Positions 51,496-60,493 of a stretch of 64,000 nucleotides of DNA are shown piece after piece. The position numbers and the translations under genes are program-made. How positions within the stretch are numbered: the stretch's first letter is position 1; each line of letters begins with the position of its first letter. The notes beneath the pieces are model-generated. The model was given only the letters and a program-made list of their open reading frames with translations, had not been told where the DNA came from and ran no database searches. This stretch comes from UMGS1251 sp036666555. Lineage in GTDB: Bacteria > Bacillota > Clostridia > Lachnospirales > Lachnospiraceae. The stretch covers positions 62,001 to 126,000 of the forward strand of contig JAVWVS010000001.1 of NCBI GenBank assembly GCA_036666555.1, in the 5' to 3' direction.

Positions 51496-52905
51496 ATGGG
51501 CGGATTTTTTGGAGTTGCTTCAAAAACAAATTGTACATTGGAATTGTTTTATGGAGTAGATTATCATTCACATTTGGGAACCAGAAGAGGAGGAATGGCA
51601 ACACACGGAGCACATGGCTTTAGCCGTGCGATTCATAACATAGAGAACTCTCCCTTTCGAACAAAATTTGAATCAGATGTGGAAGAACTAGTAGGGAATC
51701 TGGGAATCGGCTGTATTTCTGATTATGAACCACAGCCACTTTTGGTTCAGTCTCATTTAGGCAGTTTTGCCATTACTACAGTAGGTAAAATCAACAATGT
51801 GGAGGAACTTTTACAGACCATTTATGAAACCGGACATACACATTTTCAGGAGATGAGTGGTGGACAAATCAATGCCACAGAATTGATTGCTTCCCTTATT
51901 TCTAAAAAAGATACGATTACAGAAGGAATTCAGTATGTGCAAAGTATTGTGGATGGATCTATTAGTATTTTAATTATGACAGAGGATGGTCTGTATGCGG
52001 CAAGAGACCGTTACGGAAGAACACCACTGGTGGTGGGACAAAAAAAGAATGCCTTTTGTGTTTCTTTTGAAGATTTTGCATATGTAAATTTAGGTTATAG
52101 TGATTATAAAGAATTAGGACCGGCAGAGATTGTCTTTATTACACCGGAAAGCGTGGAAACAGTCAGTGCACCTCAAAAAGAAATGAAAATGTGTTCTTTC
52201 CTATGGGTATACTATGGTTATCCCACCTCTTCCTACGAAGGAATCAATGTAGAAGAGATGCGTTATAAATGTGGAAGTATGTTGGCGAAAAGAGATGAAG
52301 GGAATATTACTCCGGATATGGTAGCAGGGGTACCGGATTCCGGCATTGCTCATGCCATTGGGTATGCCAATGCATCTGGGATTCCTTATTCCCGTCCTTT
52401 TATTAAGTATACGCCTACATGGCCACGTTCCTTTATGCCACAAAGTCAGGAGCAAAGAAATCTCATTGCCCGTATGAAACTCATACCGGTCAAAGCACTG
52501 ATTGAAAATAAAAAATTATTGCTGATTGATGATTCTATTGTGCGTGGAACGCAGTTGCGGGAAACTACGGAATTCTTATATCAAAGTGGTGCCAAAGAGG
52601 TACATGTACGTCCTGCTTGCCCACCTATTCTATTTGGCTGTAAATTTTTAAATTTCTCCCGCTCTAAATCCGAACTGGATCTCATTACGAGAAAGATTAT
52701 TCAAAAAAGAGAGGGAGATCAAGCGGAAGCTACTTTACAGGAGTATGCCAATCCTTGCAGTGAACGGTATGCCCAGATGTGTGAGGAAATTCGAAAACAG
52801 CAGAATTTCACCACCCTTCGTTATCATCGCTTGGATGATTTAGTGGCTTCGATTGGTTTACCGGCATGTAAATTGTGTACCTATTGTTTTAATGGACAAG
52901 AATAA
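51496..52905 (+). CDS. PurF-family protein lacking the glutaminase cysteine
   Basis: This 469-residue protein has the full amidophosphoribosyltransferase layout, with an N-terminal class II glutamine amidotransferase fold (about 1-240) and a C-terminal phosphoribosyltransferase domain. The PRPP loop LLIDDSIVRGTQLRET near 340-352 is intact. The opening reads MGGFFGVASK where active enzymes have Met-Cys-Gly-Ile-Phe-Gly, so the catalytic N-terminal Cys is Gly and glutamine hydrolysis should fail. A CKLCTYC motif lies at the C-terminal end. It may use free ammonia, use another substrate or be regulatory. The gene lies 25 bases before carB in the same direction. It would often be labelled purF, which I consider uncertain. 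Confidence 0.8.
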   Translation: MGGFFGVASKTNCTLELFYGVDYHSHLGTRRGGMATHGAHGFSRAIHNIENSPFRTKFESDVEELVGNLGIGCISDYEPQPLLVQSHLGSFAITTVGKINNVEELLQTIYETGHTHFQEMSGGQINATELIASLISKKDTITEGIQYVQSIVDGSISILIMTEDGLYAARDRYGRTPLVVGQKKNAFCVSFEDFAYVNLGYSDYKELGPAEIVFITPESVETVSAPQKEMKMCSFLWVYYGYPTSSYEGINVEEMRYKCGSMLAKRDEGNITPDMVAGVPDSGIAHAIGYANASGIPYSRPFIKYTPTWPRSFMPQSQEQRNLIARMKLIPVKALIENKKLLLIDDSIVRGTQLRETTEFLYQSGAKEVHVRPACPPILFGCKFLNFSRSKSELDLITRKIIQKREGDQAEATLQEYANPCSERYAQMCEEIRKQQNFTTLRYHRLDDLVASIGLPACKLCTYCFNGQE

Positions 52906-52930
52906 ATTTCACCAAGAATAAGGAGACGAA

Positions 52931-55900
52931 ATGAAGAGAGAAGACATCCATAAAGTACTGATTATTGGTTCTGGTCCGATTATTATCGGACAGGCATGCG
53001 AGTTTGATTATTCGGGTACGCAAGCGTGTAAGGCACTGAGACAATTAGGTTATGAGATCGTATTGGTCAATTCCAATCCGGCTACGATTATGACAGATCC
53101 GGAAACAGCAGATGTCACTTATATTGAACCGTTAAATGTAAAACGATTGACACAGATTATTAAAAAGGAACGTCCGGATGCAGTGCTACCGAACCTAGGC
53201 GGACAATCTGGATTGAATCTATGCTCCGAACTTGCAGCAGCAGGGGTGTTAGAAGAGTATCACGTGAAAGTGATTGGTGTTCAGGTAGATGCCATTGAAC
53301 GTGGCGAAGATCGCGTGGAATTTAAAAAGACCATGGAAAGCCTAGGAATTGAAATGGCAAAAAGTGAAGTTGCCTATTCGGTAGAAGAAGCACTGAAAAT
53401 AGCAGAAAATCTGGGTTATCCGGTGGTTCTGCGTCCGGCATATACCATGGGTGGTGCCGGAGGTGGTCTGGTCTATAATGTAGAAGAACTAAAAACGGTT
53501 TGTGCCAGAGGGCTACAAGCAAGTATGGTAGGACAGGTTCTGGTAGAAGAATCGATATTGGGCTGGGAAGAATTAGAATTAGAAGTCGTTCGAGATGCGA
53601 ATGGAAAGATGATTACCGTATGCTTTATTGAAAATATCGATCCTTTGGGCGTTCATACCGGAGACTCTTTTTGCTCGGCACCTATGCTTACGATTTCAAA
53701 AGAAGTGCAAGATCGCCTGCAAGAGCAAGCATATCGAATCGTAGAAGCTATTGAAGTGATTGGTGGAACCAATGTACAGTTTGCTCACGACCCCATATCC
53801 GATCGTATTTTAGTGATTGAAATTAACCCAAGAACATCTCGGTCTTCGGCGCTGGCATCCAAGGCAACCGGATTTCCTATTGCTTTAGTATCGGCAATGT
53901 TAGCAAGCGGACTTACATTAGATGAAATTCCTTGTGGAAAATATGGTACATTGGATCAATATGTACCCGGTGGAGACTATATCGTCATCAAATTTGCACG
54001 CTGGGCTTTTGAGAAATTTAAAGGGGCTCAGGATAAACTGGGAACACAGATGCGTGCGGTAGGCGAAGTGATGAGTATTGGAAAAACTTATAAAGAAGCA
54101 TTCCAAAAAGCGATTCGGAGTTTGGAAATCGGCAGATGTGGATTGGGTCATGCCAAGGATTTTGCAGAACATTCTAAAAAAGAGCTACTGTCCATGCTGG
54201 CCGTTCCTTGCAGCGAACGTCATTTCATGATGTATGAAGCACTCCGAAAAGGCGCAACGGTAGAAGAAATATTTGAATTGACGAAAGTAAAACACTACTT
54301 TATTGAGCAGATGAAAGAATTAGTAGAAGAGGAAGAAGCATTAAAGAAACAAAAAGGGCAACTTCCATCTACGGAAGTACTGCGTCAGGCTAAGTTAGAT
54401 GGATTTGCAGATAAGTATTTAGGACAGATTCTGGAAGTGGAAGAAGCAGATATCCGCAGAGCCAGAACAAAAGCCGGAATTACAGAAGCGTGGGAAGGGA
54501 TTCACGTCAGCGGGACCAAGGATTCTGCGTATTACTATTCTACTTATCATGTCAAAGACGAAAGCCCGGTCAGCACTGGAAAACCAAAGATTATGATTCT
54601 AGGTGGTGGCCCTAACCGTATCGGTCAGGGAATCGAATTTGATTACTGCTGTGTCCATGCAGCAATTGCGTTGAAGGAATTAGGATTTGAAACGATTATT
54701 GTAAACTGCAATCCGGAAACGGTTTCTACTGATTATGATACGTCGGATAAATTGTATTTTGAACCGTTGACACTAGAGGATGTTCTGAGCATTCATGAAA
54801 AAGAAAAACCGGTGGGAGTCATTGCACAGTTTGGCGGACAAACGCCACTGAATTTGGCGGAGGATTTAAAAAAGGCAGGAGTGAACATCTTAGGAACTAC
54901 CCCCGAGACCATTAATATGGCGGAAGACAGAGATCTGTTTCGTTCTATGATGGATAAACTCGACATTCCTATGCCGGAAGCGGGGATGGCAGTGAACGTA
55001 GAAGAAGCCTTGACCATTGCAGCACGCATCGGATATCCGGTGATGGTGCGCCCATCGTTTGTATTGGGTGGAAGAGGAATGGAAGTCGTTCATGATGATG
55101 AAGCCTTAAGTTTTTACATGAAAGCAGCAGTTGGTGTTACTCCGGATCGACCGATTTTGATTGACCGTTTTCTTCACCATGCTACCGAGTGTGAAGCAGA
55201 TGCCATTAGTGATGGAACCCAGGTATTTGTTCCGGCAGTGATGGAACATATTGAGTTAGCAGGAGTACATTCCGGAGATTCCGCATGTATTCTTCCATCC
55301 AAGAATCTTACCGATGAACAGGTGGCAACCATCAAAGAATATACACGAAAAATTGCAGCAGAAATGCATGTGGTTGGTCTGATGAATATGCAATATGCGA
55401 TTGAAGACGGTATCGTTTATGTGTTAGAAGCCAATCCAAGAGCATCTCGTACAGTACCATTGGTATCCAAGGTGTGCAATATTAAAATGGTGAAACTGGC
55501 AACGGATATTATGACAGAAGAGTGGACCCACAGAACTTCACCGGTGCCGGAATTGAAAGAAAAAACGTTCTCGCACTATGGTGTGAAAGAAGCAGTATTC
55601 CCATTTAATATGTTCCAGGAAGTAGATCCCCTATTAGGACCGGAAATGCGTTCTACCGGAGAGGTACTGGGTATTGCAGAAGATTTCGGAGAAGCATTTT
55701 ACAAATCGCAGGAAGCAACCAAGACTGAATTACCACTGGAAGGAACCGTGTTAATTAGTGTGAATGACATGGATAAACCAGAAGTAGTAGAAGTGGCAAG
55801 AGGAATGCAGGAGTGTGGATTTAAAATTATGGCAACAGGAAGAACTTGTGATCTGATAGCAGAAGCCAATATTCCGGTGAAAAAGATTGCTAAGATCAAT

Positions 55901-56146
55901 GAAAGCAGACCCAATATTCTAGATGAAATGACGAATGGAACAATCTCAATGGTAGTGAACACTCCCATTGGGAAAAAAGGTGCAGTGGATGATAGTTATA
56001 TTCGAAAAGCAGCGATTAAATATAAAATTCCGTATATGACAACGATGGCAGCGGCAAAGGCAGCGGTGGAAGGAATTAAGGCGGCGAAGAAAAACGAACC
56101 GTTTGGAGTAAAATCACTGCAGGAAATTCATAAAAATATAAAATAA
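52931..56146 (+). CDS. carB: Carbamoyl-phosphate synthase large subunit
   Basis: CarB makes carbamoyl phosphate from bicarbonate, ammonia and two ATP for pyrimidine and arginine synthesis. The 1071-residue chain has the normal length with two homologous ATP-grasp halves. The first opens VLIIGSGPIIIGQACEFDYSG and the second opens MILGGGPNRIGQGIEFDYC near residue 555. Each half has a RPSF or RPAYTMGG-type glycine loop, and a C-terminal MGS-like allosteric domain covers about 930-1071. The usual partner carA, the glutaminase subunit, is absent from both flanks. Instead a PurF-like protein without glutaminase cysteine precedes it. carA may lie elsewhere. Confidence 0.96.
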   Translation: MKREDIHKVLIIGSGPIIIGQACEFDYSGTQACKALRQLGYEIVLVNSNPATIMTDPETADVTYIEPLNVKRLTQIIKKERPDAVLPNLGGQSGLNLCSELAAAGVLEEYHVKVIGVQVDAIERGEDRVEFKKTMESLGIEMAKSEVAYSVEEALKIAENLGYPVVLRPAYTMGGAGGGLVYNVEELKTVCARGLQASMVGQVLVEESILGWEELELEVVRDANGKMITVCFIENIDPLGVHTGDSFCSAPMLTISKEVQDRLQEQAYRIVEAIEVIGGTNVQFAHDPISDRILVIEINPRTSRSSALASKATGFPIALVSAMLASGLTLDEIPCGKYGTLDQYVPGGDYIVIKFARWAFEKFKGAQDKLGTQMRAVGEVMSIGKTYKEAFQKAIRSLEIGRCGLGHAKDFAEHSKKELLSMLAVPCSERHFMMYEALRKGATVEEIFELTKVKHYFIEQMKELVEEEEALKKQKGQLPSTEVLRQAKLDGFADKYLGQILEVEEADIRRARTKAGITEAWEGIHVSGTKDSAYYYSTYHVKDESPVSTGKPKIMILGGGPNRIGQGIEFDYCCVHAAIALKELGFETIIVNCNPETVSTDYDTSDKLYFEPLTLEDVLSIHEKEKPVGVIAQFGGQTPLNLAEDLKKAGVNILGTTPETINMAEDRDLFRSMMDKLDIPMPEAGMAVNVEEALTIAARIGYPVMVRPSFVLGGRGMEVVHDDEALSFYMKAAVGVTPDRPILIDRFLHHATECEADAISDGTQVFVPAVMEHIELAGVHSGDSACILPSKNLTDEQVATIKEYTRKIAAEMHVVGLMNMQYAIEDGIVYVLEANPRASRTVPLVSKVCNIKMVKLATDIMTEEWTHRTSPVPELKEKTFSHYGVKEAVFPFNMFQEVDPLLGPEMRSTGEVLGIAEDFGEAFYKSQEATKTELPLEGTVLISVNDMDKPEVVEVARGMQECGFKIMATGRTCDLIAEANIPVKKIAKINESRPNILDEMTNGTISMVVNTPIGKKGAVDDSYIRKAAIKYKIPYMTTMAAAKAAVEGIKAAKKNEPFGVKSLQEIHKNIK

Positions 56147-56156
56147 TAAAGAGAAG

Positions 56157-56195
56157 AGTCGAGTGTTTTCCGCAAATGGGAAGCACTCGACTTTT
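56157..56195 (+). terminator. Terminator after carB
   Basis: AGTCGAGTG (56157-56165) pairs with CACTCGACT (56184-56192), extended inward by TTCC/GGGAA, and is followed by TTTT. Confidence 0.85.
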
Positions 56196-56266
56196 GGTTA
56201 GAAGAGCACCTTTTTTGGGTCTCTGGCATATACTGGGGATAAGAACGTAGTGGGATGGTGGGAATG

Positions 56267-56524
56267 ATGCGCCTATGTGAACTGCGGGAAAAAGAAGTCA
56301 TTAATATGTGTAGCTGTAAAAGTCTGGGTTGTGTAGTGGACTTGATTTTCGATCTGTGCAGAGGGTGTATCGATGCGATTGTCGTCCCGGGACCGGGGCG
56401 AATCTGTGGATTTCTTGGGTCGGATTCTGAATATATTATTCCTTTGGAATGCATCAAAAAAGTAGGACCGGACATTATTTTGGTGGAAATCTGCGAAGAA
56501 AAGTTATTGAAAAGTTGTAAATAG
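56267..56524 (+). CDS. YlmC/YmxH-family sporulation-associated PRC-barrel protein
   Basis: This small protein opens MRLCELREKEVINMCSCKSLG and carries the LDFDLCRG-like and VPGPGRICGFLGSDSEYIIPLECIKKVGPDIILVE segments of the YlmC/YmxH family, seen in spore-forming Firmicutes. Members are about 80-90 residues and are PRC-barrel domains of unknown biochemical role. I place the start at ATG 56267 because family members begin MRLxEL. Alternative ATG codons at 56255 and 56264 are in frame and the ribosome sites do not decide clearly. Six cysteines in 85 residues is notable for the family. Confidence 0.82.
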   Translation: MRLCELREKEVINMCSCKSLGCVVDLIFDLCRGCIDAIVVPGPGRICGFLGSDSEYIIPLECIKKVGPDIILVEICEEKLLKSCK

Positions 56525-56600
56525 ACACTTCTCAAAAAGGAGGAATGGGGTTACAATGGTAGGAACGTGTGGATTGTAGTAGCAGGAGGAGTGAAACGGC

Positions 56601-57497
56601 ATGAAGATGATAGAAATTGAGCATCTAACGAAAGACTATGGTCATGGCAAAGGCGTATTTGATGTAAATCTATCTGTGGAACGAGGGGAAGTGTTTGGAT
56701 TTTTAGGTCCCAATGGGGCGGGGAAGACCACGACCATTCGCCATTTAATGGGATTTATCAGACCGGATCAAGGTCATGTAAATATTTTGGGACATGACTG
56801 TTTTCAATATGCAGAAAAAATTCAGGGAAAACTTGGATATTTAGCCGGGGAATTAGCATTTTTAGATGATTTGACCGGAAAGCAGATGATTCAATTTATT
56901 GCACAGTTAAAGGGAGTGCAGGACAGGAAACGTATCCAGGAATTGATGGAATTGTTTGAATTGAATCCCAAGGGAAAGATAAAAAAAATGTCCAAGGGAA
57001 TGAAGCAGAAGATTGGGATTATCTGTGCTTTTATGAGTTCTCCGGATATTTTGATTTTGGACGAGCCTACCAGTGGACTAGATCCTTTGATGCAGAACCG
57101 GTTTATTGAGTTACTTTTGGAGGAAAAGAAAAGGGGTAGAACTATTTTTATGTCTTCCCATATTTTTGAAGAAGTGGAACGGACTTGTGAGCGAACGGCT
57201 ATGATTAAAGATGGACATATTGTTACCATTGAAAATATTGCATCTTTAAAGGAAAAGAAACAAAAAACATATGTGATTACTTTTGAAAATCAGGAGACGG
57301 CAGTCCGGTTTTCGAAGGAACCTTATAAGGTGGTAAAGATCGAAGGCAGTCAAGTGACTGTGGAGCTAGCAGGCCATGCAGACTGGTTTTTGAAGACCGT
57401 GTCCAAATATCCGGTAAAGGAAATAGATGTTAGGAGCGCTTCCCTGGAAGAAATATTTTTGCATTATTATGGAGAAGAAGGGGGTGGAAAACAATGA
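56601..57497 (+). CDS. ABC transporter ATP-binding protein (ABC-2 type exporter)
   Basis: This 298-residue ATPase has Walker A GPNGAGKTT (about 37-45), signature KMSKGMKQK (about 132-140), Walker B ILILDEPTSGLDP and the H-loop SSHIFEEVERTCE. A C-terminal extension of about 80 residues (after about 215) is typical of ABC-2 subfamily exporters. The stop overlaps the ATG of the permease gene by 4 bases, so the two form one exporter. The cargo is unknown. GGAGGAG precedes the ATG. Confidence 0.93.
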   Translation: MKMIEIEHLTKDYGHGKGVFDVNLSVERGEVFGFLGPNGAGKTTTIRHLMGFIRPDQGHVNILGHDCFQYAEKIQGKLGYLAGELAFLDDLTGKQMIQFIAQLKGVQDRKRIQELMELFELNPKGKIKKMSKGMKQKIGIICAFMSSPDILILDEPTSGLDPLMQNRFIELLLEEKKRGRTIFMSSHIFEEVERTCERTAMIKDGHIVTIENIASLKEKKQKTYVITFENQETAVRFSKEPYKVVKIEGSQVTVELAGHADWFLKTVSKYPVKEIDVRSASLEEIFLHYYGEEGGGKQ

Positions 57498-58294
57498 TTT
57501 CAAAGCCATTATGGAAACGAAATCTTTGGATCGGAATCAAACTAATGATACCGTTTCTCGCTATTTTGACCATGTATAACTCTGTAATCATATGGATGTA
57601 TGACCCGAAATTAAGTCAATCTTTGGATGAATTCCAGCAGATTATGCCGGAAATGATGGCGGCTGTAGGGATGACCGGCGCAACAGGAACCTTGATTGAA
57701 TTTTTACACACCTATCTTTATGGCTTTATTATGCTGTTGATTCCGGTGATTTATGTGGTGATGCTGGTGTATAAACTGATTATGAAATATGTAGAGGATG
57801 GTTCTATTGCCTGTATTTTAGCCACGCCCAATTCCAGAAGAAAGATTATACATACTCAGCTTTTATCGGTTTCCTTTCTTACCACATTACTGATTGTGAT
57901 CATGTCCGGCATTGGATACGGCTGTTGTGAAGCAATGTTTCCGGGGGATTTAGCGGTGAAAAAGTATCTTTTGTTAAATGGAGCAACGCTGCTGCTTGAT
58001 TTAGCAATAGGGGGAATCTGTGTATTGACAGCATGCATATGTAACGAAGCCAAATGGTATCTGACGATTGGTGCCGGTTTGCCACTTTTCTTCTATGTCA
58101 TTCAAATGATGTCAAATATGGGCGAAAAGCTGGAAAAATTAAAATATGCCACAATGTACACCTTGTTTCCCGGAAAGGAAATTATAAAAGGAACCGGTGG
58201 AGTAATCTTGCCCTGCCTCATACTTGCAGGGATTTGGTTGGGATTGCATATCGTGGGGACGCTTATTTTTACAAAAAAGGATTTGTCGGTATAA
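57494..58294 (+). CDS. ABC-2 type transporter permease
   Basis: This 266-residue membrane protein has six hydrophobic helices (about 15-35, 65-95, 115-140, 160-185, 190-210, 235-262) and no ATPase motif. It partners the preceding ATP-binding protein, whose last codon overlaps its start. The YKLIMKYVEDGSIACILATPNSRRKI loop after helix 2 is a common feature of ABC-2 permeases that couples to the ATPase. Related Firmicutes pairs export antibiotics, lipids or peptides; no specific cargo can be given. Confidence 0.85.
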   Translation: MISKPLWKRNLWIGIKLMIPFLAILTMYNSVIIWMYDPKLSQSLDEFQQIMPEMMAAVGMTGATGTLIEFLHTYLYGFIMLLIPVIYVVMLVYKLIMKYVEDGSIACILATPNSRRKIIHTQLLSVSFLTTLLIVIMSGIGYGCCEAMFPGDLAVKKYLLLNGATLLLDLAIGGICVLTACICNEAKWYLTIGAGLPLFFYVIQMMSNMGEKLEKLKYATMYTLFPGKEIIKGTGGVILPCLILAGIWLGLHIVGTLIFTKKDLSV

Positions 58295-58301
58295 TTCTTA
58301 T

Positions 58302-58330
58302 TTGACAACCATTTCTACAACGAATATACT
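58302..58330 (+). promoter_or_regulatory. SigA-type promoter of nrdR
   Basis: TTGACA at 58302-58307, a 17-base spacer and TATACT at 58325-58330 lie just after the permease stop codon. The start near 58337 is about 37 bases before the nrdR ATG. Confidence 0.8.
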
Positions 58331-58373
58331 GTTAATAGTTGCGAAAGTTACCCCATAGAAAGGAAATAGGAAT

Positions 58374-58826
58374 ATGAAATGTCCATACTGTAACAATCCG
58401 GATACCCGGGTAATCGATTCCAGACCAGCAGAAGACGGGAGTTCCATCCGTAGAAGGCGTTCTTGTGATATATGCGGAAAAAGGTTTACGACCTATGAAA
58501 AGGTGGAAACGATTCCACTCATTATTATTAAAAAAGATAATAACAGAGAACAATTCCAGCGTTCCAAAATAGAAGCCGGTGTATTAAGAGCATGTTATAA
58601 ACGTCCTGTTGCGGCAGCAGATATTCAAAAGACCATAGATGAAATTGAAAAAGAAATATATAATCAGGAAGAAAAAGAGATTGCCAGCAGTGTCATTGGT
58701 GAAATCGTTATGGATAACTTAAAGAACCTAGATCCGGTAGCCTATGTCCGATTTGCATCTGTATACCGAGAATTTAAAGACGTGAATACATTTATGGAGG
58801 AACTAAAAAATATCTTAGATAAATAG
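58374..58826 (+). CDS. nrdR: Transcriptional repressor NrdR
   Basis: NrdR senses ATP/dATP and represses ribonucleotide reductase genes. The 150-residue protein has the zinc ribbon CPYCNNPDTRVIDSRP...CDICGKRFTTYE (about 3-40) and an ATP-cone domain (about 49-139, IIKKDNNREQFQRSKI). Length and motifs are standard. It has its own promoter, and no nrd gene or clear NrdR box was recognised nearby. Confidence 0.97.
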   Translation: MKCPYCNNPDTRVIDSRPAEDGSSIRRRRSCDICGKRFTTYEKVETIPLIIIKKDNNREQFQRSKIEAGVLRACYKRPVAAADIQKTIDEIEKEIYNQEEKEIASSVIGEIVMDNLKNLDPVAYVRFASVYREFKDVNTFMEELKNILDK

Positions 58827-58837
58827 AAGAATTTTCC

Positions 58838-58866
58838 TTGAAATTTGGGATGAAACCGAATACAAT
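58838..58866 (+). promoter_or_regulatory. SigA-type promoter of the ABC importer operon
   Basis: TTGAAA at 58838-58843, a 17-base spacer and TACAAT at 58861-58866 precede the binding-protein gene by 47 bases. Confidence 0.65.
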
Positions 58867-58913
58867 GAATACTGACAATTTAATAATGAAGGTTATTAGA
58901 AGAAGGAGACAAC

Positions 58914-60467
58914 ATGAAAAGAAAGAATTTACTTTGTATTCTTTTAATGTTTACAATGACACTTTCTGTTGCACTGGGCGGATGCGCAGGTGATAAGAAG
59001 GGTTCCAAGTCAACGACGGATAATAATGCTTCCACGAAACAAACTGAGGGAGGAAAGATGGTAGTTGGAATTCCTCAGGATTTAGAAGATAGTCTTGACC
59101 CACACATTGCAGTAGCGGCAGGAACTGAAGAGATTTTATTTAATATTTTTGAGGGCTTAGTAAAGCCGGACAAAGATGGTAATTTAGTTGATGCGGTAGC
59201 GAGCAAGCACCAGATTTCCCAAGATGGAAAAGTCTATACTTTTACATTACGAGAAGGTGTGAAATTCCATAATGGGAAGGACGTTACGGCAGAAGATGTG
59301 AAATATTCAATAGACAGATGCGCCGATACGTCCAATGGAGAACCGTTGGTATCGGCGTTTTCTAATATTGAAAGCGTAAATATCTTAGATGACCAAAGGG
59401 TGGAGATTACACTAAAGGAAGCGGATACGGAGTTTTTGGCTTACATGACAGAGGCAATCACGCCAAAAGATTATACGGATCAAGCCACACATCCGGTGGG
59501 GACCGGGCCATTTGCCTTTGTATCCCGCCTACCACAAGAAAATATCATAGTGAAAAAATTTGATGGATATTGGGGCGAAAAGGCACATTTAAAAGAAGTG
59601 GAATTTCGGGTGGTGGCAGATACAGATATGATTGTGACCAACTTAAAAGGTGGTTCCATCGATATGTTCCAGAGACTGACATCCAGTCAGGCGGCAGAGC
59701 TTTCCAAAGGATTTCGTATTCAGGAAGGAACTATGAATCTGGTGCAGGCACTTTACTTAAATAATGCGTCAGAGCCATTTCAAAATGAAAAGGTAAGACA
59801 GGCACTGTGCTATGCCATTGACCCACAGGAAATTATGGATATGATTGCAGATGGGAAAGGGACGGAGATTGGCAGTAGCATGTTCCCGGCTTTTGGAAAA
59901 TATTACGATGAAAGCTTAAAGGATGTGTACCAACCGGATGTGGAAAAGGCAAAGAAACTTTTAAAGGAAGCTGGTTATCCGGATGGGTTTGCCATGACCA
60001 TTACAGTTCCGTCTAATTATCAGCCACATCTGGATACTGCACAGGTCATCGTAGAGGAATTAAAGAAAATTAATGTGGATGCGACCATTCAACCGGTAGA
60101 ATGGAACAGTTGGTTAAGTGACGTCTATACAGGCCGTAAATTCCAATCTACAGTGGTAGGAGTGGATGCATCTGCTATGACGGCTCGTGCACTTTTGGAA
60201 CGATTTACAAGTACTTCCGGTAAGAATTTTATCAATTATCATAATGAGAAGTATGACCAATTATTTCAAGAGGCAGTCAAAACTACCGATGAGAAAAAAC
60301 AAGTAACCTTATACAAAGAGATGGAAAAATTATTGGCAAAAGATGCAGCCAATGTTTATATTCAAGATATGGCGAATTTGGTAGCATTAAATGATAAATT
60401 TGATGGATATACATTTTATCCGGCATATATTTTGGATATGTCGAAAATCTATCAAGTAGAAAAATAA
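58914..60467 (+). CDS. Peptide/nickel-type ABC transporter substrate-binding lipoprotein
   Basis: This 517-residue family 5 solute-binding protein starts with a lipoprotein signal ending in LGGC (Cys24), followed by a Ser/Thr/Asn linker. The core shows LDPHIAVAAGTEEILFNIFEGLV, FTLREGVKFHNGKDVTAEDVKYSIDR and late LYKEMEKLLAKDA, typical of DppA/OppA/NikA. The ligand may be di- or oligopeptides or a nickel complex and cannot be read directly. It is the first gene of a five-gene importer running to 63737. GAAGGAG precedes the ATG. Confidence 0.92.
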   Translation: MKRKNLLCILLMFTMTLSVALGGCAGDKKGSKSTTDNNASTKQTEGGKMVVGIPQDLEDSLDPHIAVAAGTEEILFNIFEGLVKPDKDGNLVDAVASKHQISQDGKVYTFTLREGVKFHNGKDVTAEDVKYSIDRCADTSNGEPLVSAFSNIESVNILDDQRVEITLKEADTEFLAYMTEAITPKDYTDQATHPVGTGPFAFVSRLPQENIIVKKFDGYWGEKAHLKEVEFRVVADTDMIVTNLKGGSIDMFQRLTSSQAAELSKGFRIQEGTMNLVQALYLNNASEPFQNEKVRQALCYAIDPQEIMDMIADGKGTEIGSSMFPAFGKYYDESLKDVYQPDVEKAKKLLKEAGYPDGFAMTITVPSNYQPHLDTAQVIVEELKKINVDATIQPVEWNSWLSDVYTGRKFQSTVVGVDASAMTARALLERFTSTSGKNFINYHNEKYDQLFQEAVKTTDEKKQVTLYKEMEKLLAKDAANVYIQDMANLVALNDKFDGYTFYPAYILDMSKIYQVEK

Positions 60468-60493
60468 AAGGAAAGATAGAAGGGAGGCACCGC

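Noticed and set aside
58102..58308. Minus-strand frame of 68 codons at the end of the permease gene
   Set aside because: No ribosome site, antisense to a membrane protein, and it overlaps the nrdR promoter.
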